The notes under the pieces were generated by a model, which was given only the letters and a program-made list of their open reading frames with translations, made no database searches and was not told the origin of the DNA. The position numbers and the translations under genes are program-made. This document shows positions 24,990-33,455 of a DNA stretch of 64,000 nt, piece after piece (positions within the stretch are counted from its first letter, which is position 1; every line of letters begins with the position of its first letter). The DNA comes from Aquincola agrisoli (GTDB taxonomy: Bacteria; Pseudomonadota; Gammaproteobacteria; Burkholderiales; Burkholderiaceae_C): positions 76,616 through 140,615 of the forward strand of contig NZ_JAZIBG010000008.1 of NCBI RefSeq assembly GCF_036621135.1, read 5' to 3'.

Positions 24990-27668
24990 TCAGGCCGCCG
25001 GCGCTGCGGCGGGCTGCTGCTTGCGGCGGCGCTTGACCTCGTACATCGCCACGTCGGCCTGCGCGAGCAGGGCGGTGGCATCGATGCCCGCGGTGGCCAC
25101 GGCGACCCCGAAGCTGCCGCCGACCCGCGCCTGGAGGCCCGGGCCGATCTCCACCGGCGCCGCGATGGCGCGCTCGGCGCGTTCCACCACGACGTGCACG
25201 TCGTTCGGCGACGCCAGCTGCGTCAGCACGAGCACGAACTCGTCGCCGCCGAGCCGCGCGACGGTGTCGTGGCCTCGCACGATGCCCGCCAGGCGGCGCG
25301 CCACCTCGCACAGCAGGCGGTCGCCGGCCTCGTGGCCGTGCACGTCGTTGACGGCCTTGAATCCGTCGAGGTCGAGGAAGCAGGCCGCGACGTGGTTGCC
25401 CGCGCGCTGCGCGGCGCCCAGCGCCTGCACCAGCCGGCTCTTCAGCAGCGTGCGGTTGGGCAGCCCGGTCAGCGCGTCGTGGTAGGCGAGGTCCTCCACC
25501 TCCTGCTGCTGCAGCTTCATGTGGGTGATGTCGTGCATCATCCAGAGCGATTCGCCGGAGTCCGAGGACAGCAGCGCACCGCTCATGTCGACCCAGAGCC
25601 GCTCGCCGGTCTTCTTCAGCATCCCCACCTGGGTGCGGTAGGTCTCGCCGCGGGCGAGCGCCCCGTAGGCCGAGCGGCCGATCTGCTCGAAGGAGTCCTC
25701 GTCGTCGTACAGCGTGCGCATGGCGCCGCCGTCGAACTCGCCGGGCGCGAAGCCGAACATCTGCTCGAACGCCCGGTTGACCCACACGGCGCGGCGGTCC
25801 TTGAGCTTGACGATGGCCACCAGCTCGTTGTCCAGCATCAGGTGCTGCTGGCGGTTGGCCTCCTGCAGCGCCTGGCGGACGCGGTGCAGCTCGGTGACGT
25901 CGAAGACGACGGTGCGGCTGCGCAGGAATGCGCCGTGCTCGTCGCGCAGCGCCGTCGCCATCACGCTCAGCCGGCGCTGGCATCCGTCGCCCGACAGCAG
26001 ATCGAATTCTTCCGGGCCGAAGCGGCCCTCGACGAGGAAGCGGGCGTAGACCTCCGCGAAGCGTGCACGCCCGGCCTCGGTGAAGAAGTCGCGCGGGCCC
26101 TTGCGGCCGATCAGCGCCTCGCGGGCGCAGCCGAAGAGCTCCAGCGAGCGTTCGTTGATCTGCACGAAGACGCCCTGGCGGTCGAGCGAGTAGTAGCCGC
26201 AGGGGGCGTTCTGGTACAGGTCTTCCAGCCGCGCGTTGGCGTCGGCGAGGCGGCGTTCGGCTTCCTTGCGCGCCGAGATGTCGTGGAGGAACGCGGCATA
26301 GAGCGGTCCCCGCGACCGGGAGGGCGATGCGGCGATCGTCGCCTCGCAGGTGAACGCCGTGCCGTCGCGCCGCAACGCGGTCATTTCCAGGCGCTGGCTC
26401 ACGACGCGCTCGTCGCCGGTGCTGGCGAGGCGCTGGACGCCCGCGCGGTGCGCGGCACGGAACGCCGGCGGGATGATCAGCGCATCGAGCGGCCGGCCCA
26501 TCGCCTCGCCGCAGGACCAGCCGAAGGTCGCTTCGGCCTGGCGGTTCCACTCGACAATGAGGCCTTGGCCATCGATGCAGATGTAGGCGTCGTGGGCGTT
26601 GGTCAGCACCGCGTTCAGTTCGGCGGTGCGCTCCGCCAGCGCCTCCTCCGACTGCTGCAGCTGGCGGATCGACGCGGCCAGCCCGTCGTTGGCCTCCTGC
26701 AGCGCCTGCGTGCGCTCGACGACACGTTGCTCGAGTTCCAGCCGCAGGCGGTGCAGCGCCTGCTCGCCGTGGTGCCGGCGCGTGATGTCCTCGACGACGG
26801 AGACGAAATGCAGCGGCGTGCCGCCGTCCTGCTTCACCAGCGTGACCGTCAGGTTCGCCCAGACGACCTCGCCGTGCGGCTTCAGGTAGCGCTTCTCCAG
26901 CGTGTAGTGGTCGATCTCGCCGGCCAGCAGCTGCTCGACGAGTCCGAGGTCGGCGTTCAGGTCGTCGGGGTGGGTCAGGTCCTGGAAGGTCAGGGACGAC
27001 AGTTCGTCCTGCGTGCGGCCCAGGATCCGGGCGAGGCAGGGGTTGATGCGCAGCCAGCTTCCGTCGAGGCCGACCACGGCGATGCCGACCGCCGCGCGGT
27101 CGAAGGTCGCGTGGTAGAGGGTTTCGCTGGCGGACACGGCCTTCATGCTTTCGCCGGCCAGTCGCCGCGCGCGCACCATCGCCTCGCGGTGCTGGATCTC
27201 GCGGCGGACCAGGCAGGCCAGGTCCTCCATCGAGGCGATGTCCTGCGCCGAGAACGATCGTGGCCGGCGGTCCAGCACGCACAGCGTGCCCAGCGCATGG
27301 CCGGCGCTGGTGCGCAGCGGAATGCCCAGGTAGGCCCGGATGCCCGGGGGGCCGAGGACCAGCGGGTTGCTGGCGAAGCGGGCGTCGAGCGTGGCGTCGG
27401 CCACCACCATCGGCGCCTCGTGCAGGATGGCATGGGCGCAGAAGGCCTCGTCGCGCGGCGTCTGCGGCAGCTCGACCCCGACGCGCGACTTGAACCACTG
27501 GCGGTCCTCGCCGACGAGCGACACCAGCGCCATCGGCGCGCGCAGCAGGCGTGCGGCGAGGCGGGTCAGCGCATCGAAGGTCGGTTCAGGTTCGGTATCC
27601 AGCAGTTCCAGCTGCTCGAGCGCTGTCAGGCGCTGACGCTCGGAACTCGGACGCGGCGCAACACTCAT
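24990..27668 (-). CDS. GAF-PAS-PAS-PAS-PAS-GGDEF diguanylate cyclase
   Basis: 892 residues, soluble. A GAF domain (about 25-165) with DEAFCAHAILHEAP and LGTLCVLDRRPRSFS. Then four PAS-like modules (about 175-295, 345-470, 475-590, 600-720; PAS-3 with YYSLDRQGVFVQINERS and PAS-4 with IVKLKDRRAVWVNRAF), separated by a coiled-coil (LRLELEQRVVERTQ). GGDEF follows: DALTGLPNRTLLKSRL and LGGDEFVLVL, intact. It should make c-di-GMP in response to unknown ligands, light or redox. Divergent signals could enter at any PAS. The stop codon lies 60 nt before arsR, on the same strand, but the ars promoter between them suggests separate transcription. Confidence 0.94.
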   Translation of the reverse strand: MSVAPRPSSERQRLTALEQLELLDTEPEPTFDALTRLAARLLRAPMALVSLVGEDRQWFKSRVGVELPQTPRDEAFCAHAILHEAPMVVADATLDARFASNPLVLGPPGIRAYLGIPLRTSAGHALGTLCVLDRRPRSFSAQDIASMEDLACLVRREIQHREAMVRARRLAGESMKAVSASETLYHATFDRAAVGIAVVGLDGSWLRINPCLARILGRTQDELSSLTFQDLTHPDDLNADLGLVEQLLAGEIDHYTLEKRYLKPHGEVVWANLTVTLVKQDGGTPLHFVSVVEDITRRHHGEQALHRLRLELEQRVVERTQALQEANDGLAASIRQLQQSEEALAERTAELNAVLTNAHDAYICIDGQGLIVEWNRQAEATFGWSCGEAMGRPLDALIIPPAFRAAHRAGVQRLASTGDERVVSQRLEMTALRRDGTAFTCEATIAASPSRSRGPLYAAFLHDISARKEAERRLADANARLEDLYQNAPCGYYSLDRQGVFVQINERSLELFGCAREALIGRKGPRDFFTEAGRARFAEVYARFLVEGRFGPEEFDLLSGDGCQRRLSVMATALRDEHGAFLRSRTVVFDVTELHRVRQALQEANRQQHLMLDNELVAIVKLKDRRAVWVNRAFEQMFGFAPGEFDGGAMRTLYDDEDSFEQIGRSAYGALARGETYRTQVGMLKKTGERLWVDMSGALLSSDSGESLWMMHDITHMKLQQQEVEDLAYHDALTGLPNRTLLKSRLVQALGAAQRAGNHVAACFLDLDGFKAVNDVHGHEAGDRLLCEVARRLAGIVRGHDTVARLGGDEFVLVLTQLASPNDVHVVVERAERAIAAPVEIGPGLQARVGGSFGVAVATAGIDATALLAQADVAMYEVKRRRKQQPAAAPAA

Positions 27669-27810
27669 TCACACCTCGGTCTCGGAGCAGGCCGCTCGCG
27701 GCCGCGGCACCCGAGCCGATGGGCTGGATCGGGCACCGCGATTCTGCGCACGGCGCGGGGCGCCGGTCGGTCGAAAAGCGGCCGCGGGAACCGGTAGAAC
27801 CGCGGGGGCC

Positions 27811-27825
27811 GCGCACGGCGTGCGC
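27811..27825 (-). terminator. Possible hairpin downstream of the penicillin-binding protein gene
   Basis: GCGCAC-GGC-GTGCGC, a perfect 6-bp hairpin just beyond the PBP stop at 27835. No T-run follows, so terminator function is uncertain. Confidence 0.3.
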
Positions 27826-27834
27826 TGAAAGGCG

Positions 27835-30063
27835 TCAGCGCGGGGCGGGGGCGCCGCCGTCGACGGGGAGGGCGGCCTCGCCCGCTTCGGCCTGCGTCGC
27901 CGCGACGGGCCAGCTCGCGTCGACCGCCATCGGCTCCGGGCGCTCGACGTCGGGGAAGCGTGCGGCGAAGTCCAGCGCCTGCGCGCGCTGGGCGCGGCGG
28001 TAGAAGTCGCCCACGATGCGCAGCGCGTTGTGGCCGCCCTGGCCCCACCAGTTGCTGCGCCAGGTGACGCGCTGGTCGTTGAAACCCACCCACGCGCCGG
28101 CGACGAGGCCTGGCTGCATCGCCAGGAACCATCCGTCGGTGCCGTGCTGCGTGGTGCCGGTCTTGCCGGCGAAGTCGCCGCGCACGCCGAACTCGGTGCG
28201 CAGCCGGCTGCCGGTGCCCGACTCGATCACGCCGCGCATCATGTCGACGAGCTGCTCGGCAACTCGGCGATCGACCGCGCGCTCGGGCGCGGCGGGCTCG
28301 AACGTCGCCAGCACCTGGCCGCTGCGGTCGACGATGCGGCGCAGCAGCCGCGGCGGCTGGCGCTCGCCCATCGAGGCCAGCGTGGCGTAGGCATCGGCCA
28401 TCTCCAGCAGCGTGACCGGGCTGGTGCCCAGCGCGAGCGAGGGCACGGCCTCGAGCGTCGACTGCCGCACACCCACGGCCTGCGCGAAATCGATCACCGG
28501 CTGCGTGCCGACGATCTGCGCGACCTGCGCCGTGATGCCGTTGCGCGATTGCGCGAGGCCCTGGCGCATCGTGAACACGTCGTAGGTGGGGCCGCCGGCG
28601 TCGGTGGGCGACCAGGAGCCGCCGTCCGGCAGGGCCACGTGCACCGGTTCGTCGATGAACTCGTTCCCGCTCGACAGGCCCTTCGCGAGCGCGGCGCCGT
28701 AGACGAAGGGCTTGAAGGTCGAGCCCGGCTGGCGGCGAGCCTGCGACACGTGGTCGAAGGGCTCGCGCGCGAAGTCGGGGCTGCCGACCCACGCCTTGAC
28801 CTCGCCGGTGACGGGCTCGAGCGCGACGAAGCCGGCCGACAGGCGCGTCTTCTCGTCGCGCAGCCGCTGCATCAGCGCGGCGTCGGACCGCACCTGGGCC
28901 AGGGCCGCGGCATCGCCGCCCGCCGTGCGGTAGGCCTCCGAACTGCGGGCGAGCTCGTCGAGCAGCTCCGGGTGCTGCTGCCAGAAGTATGCAAACGGCG
29001 TGCGCGCCTCGGGCACCTTGGCCGCACTGGGCACCTGCAGCGCGCGCTGGCTCCATTCCAGGCCGGCCACGCGCTGCATGAGCGCCACCTGCTCGCCCAG
29101 GGCTTCCTCGGCGAAGCGCTGCAGGTTCAGGTCGAGCGTGGTCTCGACCGTCAGGCCGTCGGTGTCGAGGTCGATGCCTTGCGCGTCGGCCCATTCGTTC
29201 ACCTGGTCGCGCACCTGCTCGATGAAGTGCCGCGCCAGGCCGCCCGCCGCATCGGGCCGCCTGAAGTCGAGCGCCAGCGGCTTGCCGCGCACCCGCTCGT
29301 AGGAGGCTTCGTCGAGCATGCCTTCGCGCACCATCAGCGACAGCACCACGTTGCGCCGCGCGAGCGCGCGCTCGGGGTGCCGCACCGGGTTGTAGCGATG
29401 GTTGCCCTTCAGCATGCCGACCAGGGTGGCGCTCTCGAGCACGTCGAGCTGCGCGGCCGGCTTGTTGAAGTACGTGCGCGCGGCCATGTCGATGCCGCGC
29501 ACGTTGTAGAGGAACGGCGTGCTGTTCAGGTAGCTCTCGAGGATCTGCCGCTTGCTGTAGGCCTGCTCGATGCGCAGCGCGGTGATGGCCTCGCGCAGCT
29601 TGCGGTCGATCGAGCGGCGGTTGCCGATCTCGCGCGGGAAGAGGTTGCGCGCGAGCTGCTGCGTCAGCGTGGAAGCGCCCTGGATCTCGCCGGTGAGCGT
29701 GCTCCACGCGGCCGAGACGATGCGCCGGGCGTCGATGCCGTGGTGCTCGTAAAAACGGCGGTCTTCGGTGGCGATGAGCGCGTTGACCAGTTCGGGTGAC
29801 ACCTGGTCGAGCGACACCGTGCGCAGGTGCCCGGCGGCCGAGAAGTCGCCGATCCGCTCGCCGCCGGACGCGACGATCAGGCTGGGCCGCGACTGCTGCG
29901 CGGCTTGCAGCGCGGCGAAGTCGGGCGTGCTGCGGACCAGCACGAGCATGTAGGCGGCCAGGGCGATGCCGAGGAGGCTCAGCACGCCCGCGCCCCAGAG
30001 CAGCGGGCGGCGGCGCCACCATGCGCTCGGCATGCGGCGCGGGGAATCAGGGGTCTGGGTCAT
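27835..30063 (-). CDS. Class A penicillin-binding protein (transglycosylase/transpeptidase)
   Basis: 742 residues from ATG at 30063; an upstream TTG at 30084 would add seven. One N-terminal membrane helix (LLWGAGVLSLLGIALAAYMLVL). The glycosyltransferase domain has ALIATEDRRFYEHHGID (catalytic Glu) and STLTQQLARNLF. The transpeptidase has the Ser448-x-x-Lys of QPGSTFKPF, the SxN motif SRNGITAQ and KTGTT near 634. It polymerises and crosslinks peptidoglycan. Somewhat short for proteobacterial PBP1A. Sits between a GAF/PAS/GGDEF gene and an unknown membrane protein; function is housekeeping or accessory. Confidence 0.93.
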   Translation of the reverse strand: MTQTPDSPRRMPSAWWRRRPLLWGAGVLSLLGIALAAYMLVLVRSTPDFAALQAAQQSRPSLIVASGGERIGDFSAAGHLRTVSLDQVSPELVNALIATEDRRFYEHHGIDARRIVSAAWSTLTGEIQGASTLTQQLARNLFPREIGNRRSIDRKLREAITALRIEQAYSKRQILESYLNSTPFLYNVRGIDMAARTYFNKPAAQLDVLESATLVGMLKGNHRYNPVRHPERALARRNVVLSLMVREGMLDEASYERVRGKPLALDFRRPDAAGGLARHFIEQVRDQVNEWADAQGIDLDTDGLTVETTLDLNLQRFAEEALGEQVALMQRVAGLEWSQRALQVPSAAKVPEARTPFAYFWQQHPELLDELARSSEAYRTAGGDAAALAQVRSDAALMQRLRDEKTRLSAGFVALEPVTGEVKAWVGSPDFAREPFDHVSQARRQPGSTFKPFVYGAALAKGLSSGNEFIDEPVHVALPDGGSWSPTDAGGPTYDVFTMRQGLAQSRNGITAQVAQIVGTQPVIDFAQAVGVRQSTLEAVPSLALGTSPVTLLEMADAYATLASMGERQPPRLLRRIVDRSGQVLATFEPAAPERAVDRRVAEQLVDMMRGVIESGTGSRLRTEFGVRGDFAGKTGTTQHGTDGWFLAMQPGLVAGAWVGFNDQRVTWRSNWWGQGGHNALRIVGDFYRRAQRAQALDFAARFPDVERPEPMAVDASWPVAATQAEAGEAALPVDGGAPAPR

Positions 30064-30114
30064 GGACCCCCAATTGTTCGCCAACTTCGTTGCTCGCGCG
30101 TTGCACCGGCCGGG

Positions 30115-30723
30115 TCAGCTCGGCATCGGGCTCGTCCCGGCCCGGGCCTCGCCGAGCTCGATGCAGTCCTGGAACCTGGCGGCCTGAAGGGCGGGGCATT
30201 TGCCGATCAGGCTGCGGATCTCGCTGTCTTCCAGCGGCTTTGCCGACAGGAGCTTGATGCCGGCGACCGGGTGGCTGTCCATCGTCGTGGAGCAGAACGA
30301 CCCGCAGACGATGTTGATGCGCGCGATGATCGGGTCGGGGAAGATGTAGTGCGATTCGAACTTGTTTTTCTTGTCGCGCAGTCGGAAATGCACGGAGCTC
30401 CCGACGGCATAGGCCATCCCCACGTACGCATCGGCCAAGTCCAGGTACTTTTCTCTCACGCGTACCGTGCCGAAGATGGTCCTGTAGACCCTGAAGCGGC
30501 TTTCGACGATGTTTCGCTGGCGCCGCCATGAAACGTGGTAGCAGTGGTATTCGCCGAGGTAATTGGAAAGCCGCGGGTTGAGGCCTGCCAGCAGCGCCGA
30601 CGAGAATCTGCCGAGGCACCAGGCGATGACCGTGAGGGCCAAGGGGATGCCGATTTCCACCCAGTTGACGGCTGCCCACTGCGTCCAGGCCAGTGAAACG
30701 AGCGCGTCGAGGTTGATACCCAT
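30115..30723 (-). CDS. Membrane protein of unknown function
   Basis: 202 residues from ATG at 30723 after a GGAGG site. One membrane helix (IPLALTVIAWCLGRFSSALLAG) near residue 30, then a soluble C-terminal domain with YLGEYHCYHVSWRRQRN and FRVYRTIFGTVRVREKYLDLADAYVGMAY. Unlike its neighbours, it has many A/T-ending codons and visibly lower GC, hinting at horizontal origin. I do not recognise the family. It lies just upstream of the PBP gene, whose promoter must be in the 51-nt gap. Confidence 0.7.
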   Translation of the reverse strand: MGINLDALVSLAWTQWAAVNWVEIGIPLALTVIAWCLGRFSSALLAGLNPRLSNYLGEYHCYHVSWRRQRNIVESRFRVYRTIFGTVRVREKYLDLADAYVGMAYAVGSSVHFRLRDKKNKFESHYIFPDPIIARINIVCGSFCSTTMDSHPVAGIKLLSAKPLEDSEIRSLIGKCPALQAARFQDCIELGEARAGTSPMPS

Positions 30724-30793
30724 TGCCCCTCCAGGCATTGTCCGTGTGCTGTCGTTCCGAAATGTATACCGGCCGGTGCTCCGCCGATGCCAA

Positions 30794-30822
30794 TTGCGGC
30801 GGCCCGCCGGCTCGGCTAGATT
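30794..30822 (+). promoter_or_regulatory. Possible sigma-70 promoter for the small peptide gene
   Basis: TTGCGG, 17-bp spacer, TAGATT, ending 28 nt before the ATG at 30850. Match to TTGACA/TATAAT is modest (four of six each). Confidence 0.35.
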
Positions 30823-30849
30823 GGGGCGAAATCACTGACGGAGTACGCC

Positions 30850-31047
30850 ATGCCTTCTGCCCGTGCCCAGGCCCTTGTCAACACCCTGCGCGCAGATCCC
30901 GGATTGCGCGCCGATTTCGAATCGGATGCCGAGGCCGTGATGGCCGAGTACGTGCTCGACGAGGTGGATCGGCAATGGCTCGGCGAGCTGGCCCGCCAGG
31001 GCGGCCTCGCCCCGGCAACGCCCGAGGTCGCCACCCCGGGGTTCTGA
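30850..31047 (+). CDS. Small acidic peptide, leader-like (LigA/Os1348-like)
   Basis: 65 residues after a CGGAG ribosome site. Its first 48 residues (LVNTLRADPGLRADFESDAEAVMAEY then VLDEVDRQWLGELA) follow the pattern of short LigA-like and nif11/Os1348-type leader domains: L..L..DP.LR..F..D..A.. followed by Y.L...... The tail is APATPEVATPGF, with no Cys, Ser-rich or Gly-Gly core, so a RiPP product is not obvious. A plausible promoter sits upstream. Function is unknown. Confidence 0.6.
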   Translation: MPSARAQALVNTLRADPGLRADFESDAEAVMAEYVLDEVDRQWLGELARQGGLAPATPEVATPGF

Positions 31048-31100
31048 CACGGACACCGATGTTGCCGGCCTGCGCCGCGTGATCCCCGCCCCGGGGCCGC

Positions 31101-32225
31101 TCAGGCCGCCAGCGTCACGCGCCCCAGCCAGCCCGTGACGTAGGTCAGCACCGCCTGCTTGAGCTGCGCCTCGGCATCCGAGCCGCTGCGGTCCTTCACC
31201 GTCTTGTGGATCAGCGCATCGCTGGTGCTGCGCAGGATCTCGCGTGAATCGCCGGCCTCGCCGATCTGCCCGGCGATCGAGCCCGAGCCCATGCAGCTCG
31301 TCAGGCCCTGGTCGATCGCCACCTTGTGGATGCCGCTGGCCGTGCCGGTGGCGACCACGCCGAGGCCGCCCTCGTCGGGCACGGTGCCGGTGAGCGCGGT
31401 CTTGCTGCGCCCGTGCGGCGCGCTCGTCTTCTCGCTCAGCTGCTTGCCGATCTTCTCGCCGGCACGGCCGTCCTTGCCGGTGTCCTTCTGGCCGAAGTAG
31501 ATGACGGTGTCGCTGGCCTTGACGGCGGTGAGGTACGCCGTGCACTGCTTGCAGGGCGTGAGGGTGGAGAACACGACGCTCTTGGCCGGCAGCGCCGTGG
31601 CGGTCGGGTGGCTGCGGAAGTAGGACAGCAGCATGCTGACCTCGGCGTGCCGGTAGGAGCCGGTGTTGATGCCCGCCGCCAGGATGGCGCCGTCGTCGCC
31701 GACCAGCATCGCGCCGATGTAGTTGTTGAGGCCCTTGAAGGATTCCTCCCCGCTGATGTCGACCAGCGCGTAGGTCGCGAGCATGTAGTAGCGCAGCGCA
31801 CGCTGCAGGCCGCGCTCCCGGCTGCCTTCCGCGGCGAGCGTGGCGCTGGTCATTAGACCGCGGGCGGCCGCGTGCAGGCCGCCGCCGCCGACCGGCGCCG
31901 CCCCGCTGGTCGAGATCACGCGTGACGGCCACTTCCGCACGGCCTGCTCGGCGGGGGTGACCTCCAGCGCGCCGTCGCCCTCGTGCAGCTGCAGCGAGGC
32001 CTTGCCCTTGATGTTCTGCACGATGTGCTTGGGCCAGGGGGCGGGATCGAGGTTGGTGTAGACCTTGGCCCGTCCCGCCGCTTCGAGCGCGTTGACGAAG
32101 GCCGGCAGCGCGGCGCTGCTGGAGCGGAAGTAGTTGAACCTGCGGTTGGTCTTGCCTCCGCTGAGGTAGCCCGCCACGTTGTCGGTGCCGAAATCTCCCT
32201 GCATGAACTCAGCCAGCTTCGTCAT
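31101..32225 (-). CDS. Orphan Bd3614-like nucleotide/nucleic-acid deaminase domain protein
   Basis: 374 residues. The zinc-dependent deaminase signature is complete: His193-Ala-Glu195 (RHAEVSML) and Pro224-Cys225-x-x-Cys228 (PCKQC), as in CDA/dCMP/ADAR-like enzymes. The N-terminal ~125 residues (MTKLAEFMQGDFGTDNVA, then YLSGGKTNRRFNYF) are distinctive. From memory this resembles the Bd3614-deaminase family of predicted bacterial toxin or effector domains. The C-terminal ~140 residues (GTGTASGIHKVAIDQGL) are unknown. There is no signal peptide, secretion marker or obvious immunity gene. The ribosome site GGAAG is 8 nt upstream. Substrate is unknown. Confidence 0.8.
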   Translation of the reverse strand: MTKLAEFMQGDFGTDNVAGYLSGGKTNRRFNYFRSSSAALPAFVNALEAAGRAKVYTNLDPAPWPKHIVQNIKGKASLQLHEGDGALEVTPAEQAVRKWPSRVISTSGAAPVGGGGLHAAARGLMTSATLAAEGSRERGLQRALRYYMLATYALVDISGEESFKGLNNYIGAMLVGDDGAILAAGINTGSYRHAEVSMLLSYFRSHPTATALPAKSVVFSTLTPCKQCTAYLTAVKASDTVIYFGQKDTGKDGRAGEKIGKQLSEKTSAPHGRSKTALTGTVPDEGGLGVVATGTASGIHKVAIDQGLTSCMGSGSIAGQIGEAGDSREILRSTSDALIHKTVKDRSGSDAEAQLKQAVLTYVTGWLGRVTLAA

Positions 32226-32377
32226 AGGATCACTTCCTTCCGGGGCGGGGGCCGATCGTAGCGAAGAATCACGGGCCGCTGCGCAGCACGGCCGGGCGGC
32301 GGTTGTCGTCTTCTCGGCCGACAGCCCGCCGCCGTGCCCGCGCGCACACTGAGGCCATCACGACAATGGAGACACAC

Positions 32378-33355
32378 ATGGTCCGCCGCCGTTCCCTCAC
32401 CCTGGCGCCGCTGGCGCTGCTCGCGTCGGCCGTGCCGCTGGCGGCGGCGGCGCAGGGCTTCCCCGACCGGCAGCTCAAGCTGGTGGTGGGCTTCCCGCCC
32501 GGCACCGGCCCCGACATCGTCGCCCGCACCGTCGGGCAGAAGCTGGGCGACACGCTGAAGCAGACGCTGGTGGTCGACAACCGCGCCGGTGCCGGCGGCC
32601 AGATCGCGGCACAGGCCGTGGCCAAGAGCCCGGCCGACGGCTACACGCTGCTGCTGGGCGAGGTGGGCTCGATCAGCATCGCGCCGGCCACCTACAGCAA
32701 GCTGCCCTACGACCCGGCGAAGGAACTGATGCCGGTGACGGAGGTGGTGCGCTCCGACTTCATCCTCGTGGTGCCGGCGCAGTCGGCCGCGAAGGACGTG
32801 AAGGGCTTCGTCGGCACGGCGGCGGGCAGGCCGGACCGCGTCAACTTCGCCACCTTCGGGGCCGGCACGCCGGGGCACTTCGGCGCCGAGGTGTTCGCCG
32901 AGCAGGGCGGCTTCAAGATCGAGCCGGTGCACTACCGCGCGACCGGCGATGCGATCACCGCGCTGGTCTCGGGCGACGTGCAAGCGGCCTTCGTCACCAC
33001 CGCGCTGGCGGTGCCGCAGGTCAAGGCCGGCAAGCTGCGCGCGCTGGCCACCACGGCGCAGGCCCGTTCGCCGCTGCTGCCCGAAGTGCCCACCTTCGCC
33101 GAGAGCGGCCTGCCGAAGGTCGACTTCTCGGCCTGGTTCGCGCTGTTCGCCCCGGCCGGCACGCCCGCGCCGGTGTTGGATGCGCTGCAGCGCGGCGCGG
33201 TCGCGTCGCTGCAGGCGCCCGACGTGAAGAAGCTGCTGCAGGACGCGGGCTTCACCGTCACCGGCACCAGCCGCGCCGACAGCGAGCAGATGCTGAAGAG
33301 CGAGACCGCCCGCTGGGCCGCGGTCGTCAAGGCCACGGGCTTCAAGGCTGATTGA
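32378..33355 (+). CDS. Bug-type periplasmic solute-binding protein (second copy)
   Basis: 325 residues from ATG at 32378 (GGAG eight bases upstream; an in-frame ATG four codons earlier lacks one). Signal peptide RRRSLTLAPLALLASAVPLAAAAQGFP has twin-arginine-like RRRS. Receptor motifs: KLVVGFPPGTGPDIVART, VVDNRAGAGGQIAAQAV, VHYRATGDAITALVSGDVQ. It precedes an FAD monooxygenase with a repeat element between. Again no TctA/TctB genes next door. Confidence 0.92.
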   Translation: MVRRRSLTLAPLALLASAVPLAAAAQGFPDRQLKLVVGFPPGTGPDIVARTVGQKLGDTLKQTLVVDNRAGAGGQIAAQAVAKSPADGYTLLLGEVGSISIAPATYSKLPYDPAKELMPVTEVVRSDFILVVPAQSAAKDVKGFVGTAAGRPDRVNFATFGAGTPGHFGAEVFAEQGGFKIEPVHYRATGDAITALVSGDVQAAFVTTALAVPQVKAGKLRALATTAQARSPLLPEVPTFAESGLPKVDFSAWFALFAPAGTPAPVLDALQRGAVASLQAPDVKKLLQDAGFTVTGTSRADSEQMLKSETARWAAVVKATGFKAD

Positions 33356-33358
33356 TGG

Positions 33359-33437
33359 CCCACCCCCGTAGCGCCTTCGGCGCTCCCCCTCGAGGGGGCG
33401 CACCCGATGGACTGGCGAAGCCAGATCCATGGGTGCT
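33359..33437. repeat. Intergenic nested-hairpin repeat (Burkholderiales-type)
   Basis: Three hairpins in ~80 bp. AGCGC-CTTCG-GCGCT (33370-33384); CCCCCTCGAGGGGG, a perfect palindrome (33385-33398); and GCACCC...GGGTGC (33400-33436) holding TGGACTGGC-GAA-GCCAGaTCCA. This layout matches widespread repetitive intergenic sequences in Comamonadaceae-like genomes, where copies usually lie downstream of genes. It may terminate the Bug transcript. Copy number is not visible here. Confidence 0.7.
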
Positions 33438-33455
33438 GCTTGGAAGGATCGATCC

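Noticed and set aside
31326..31856. Possible immunity gene opposite the deaminase
   Set aside because: Fully antisense to the deaminase catalytic region; no ribosome site and a composition typical of GC shadow frames.
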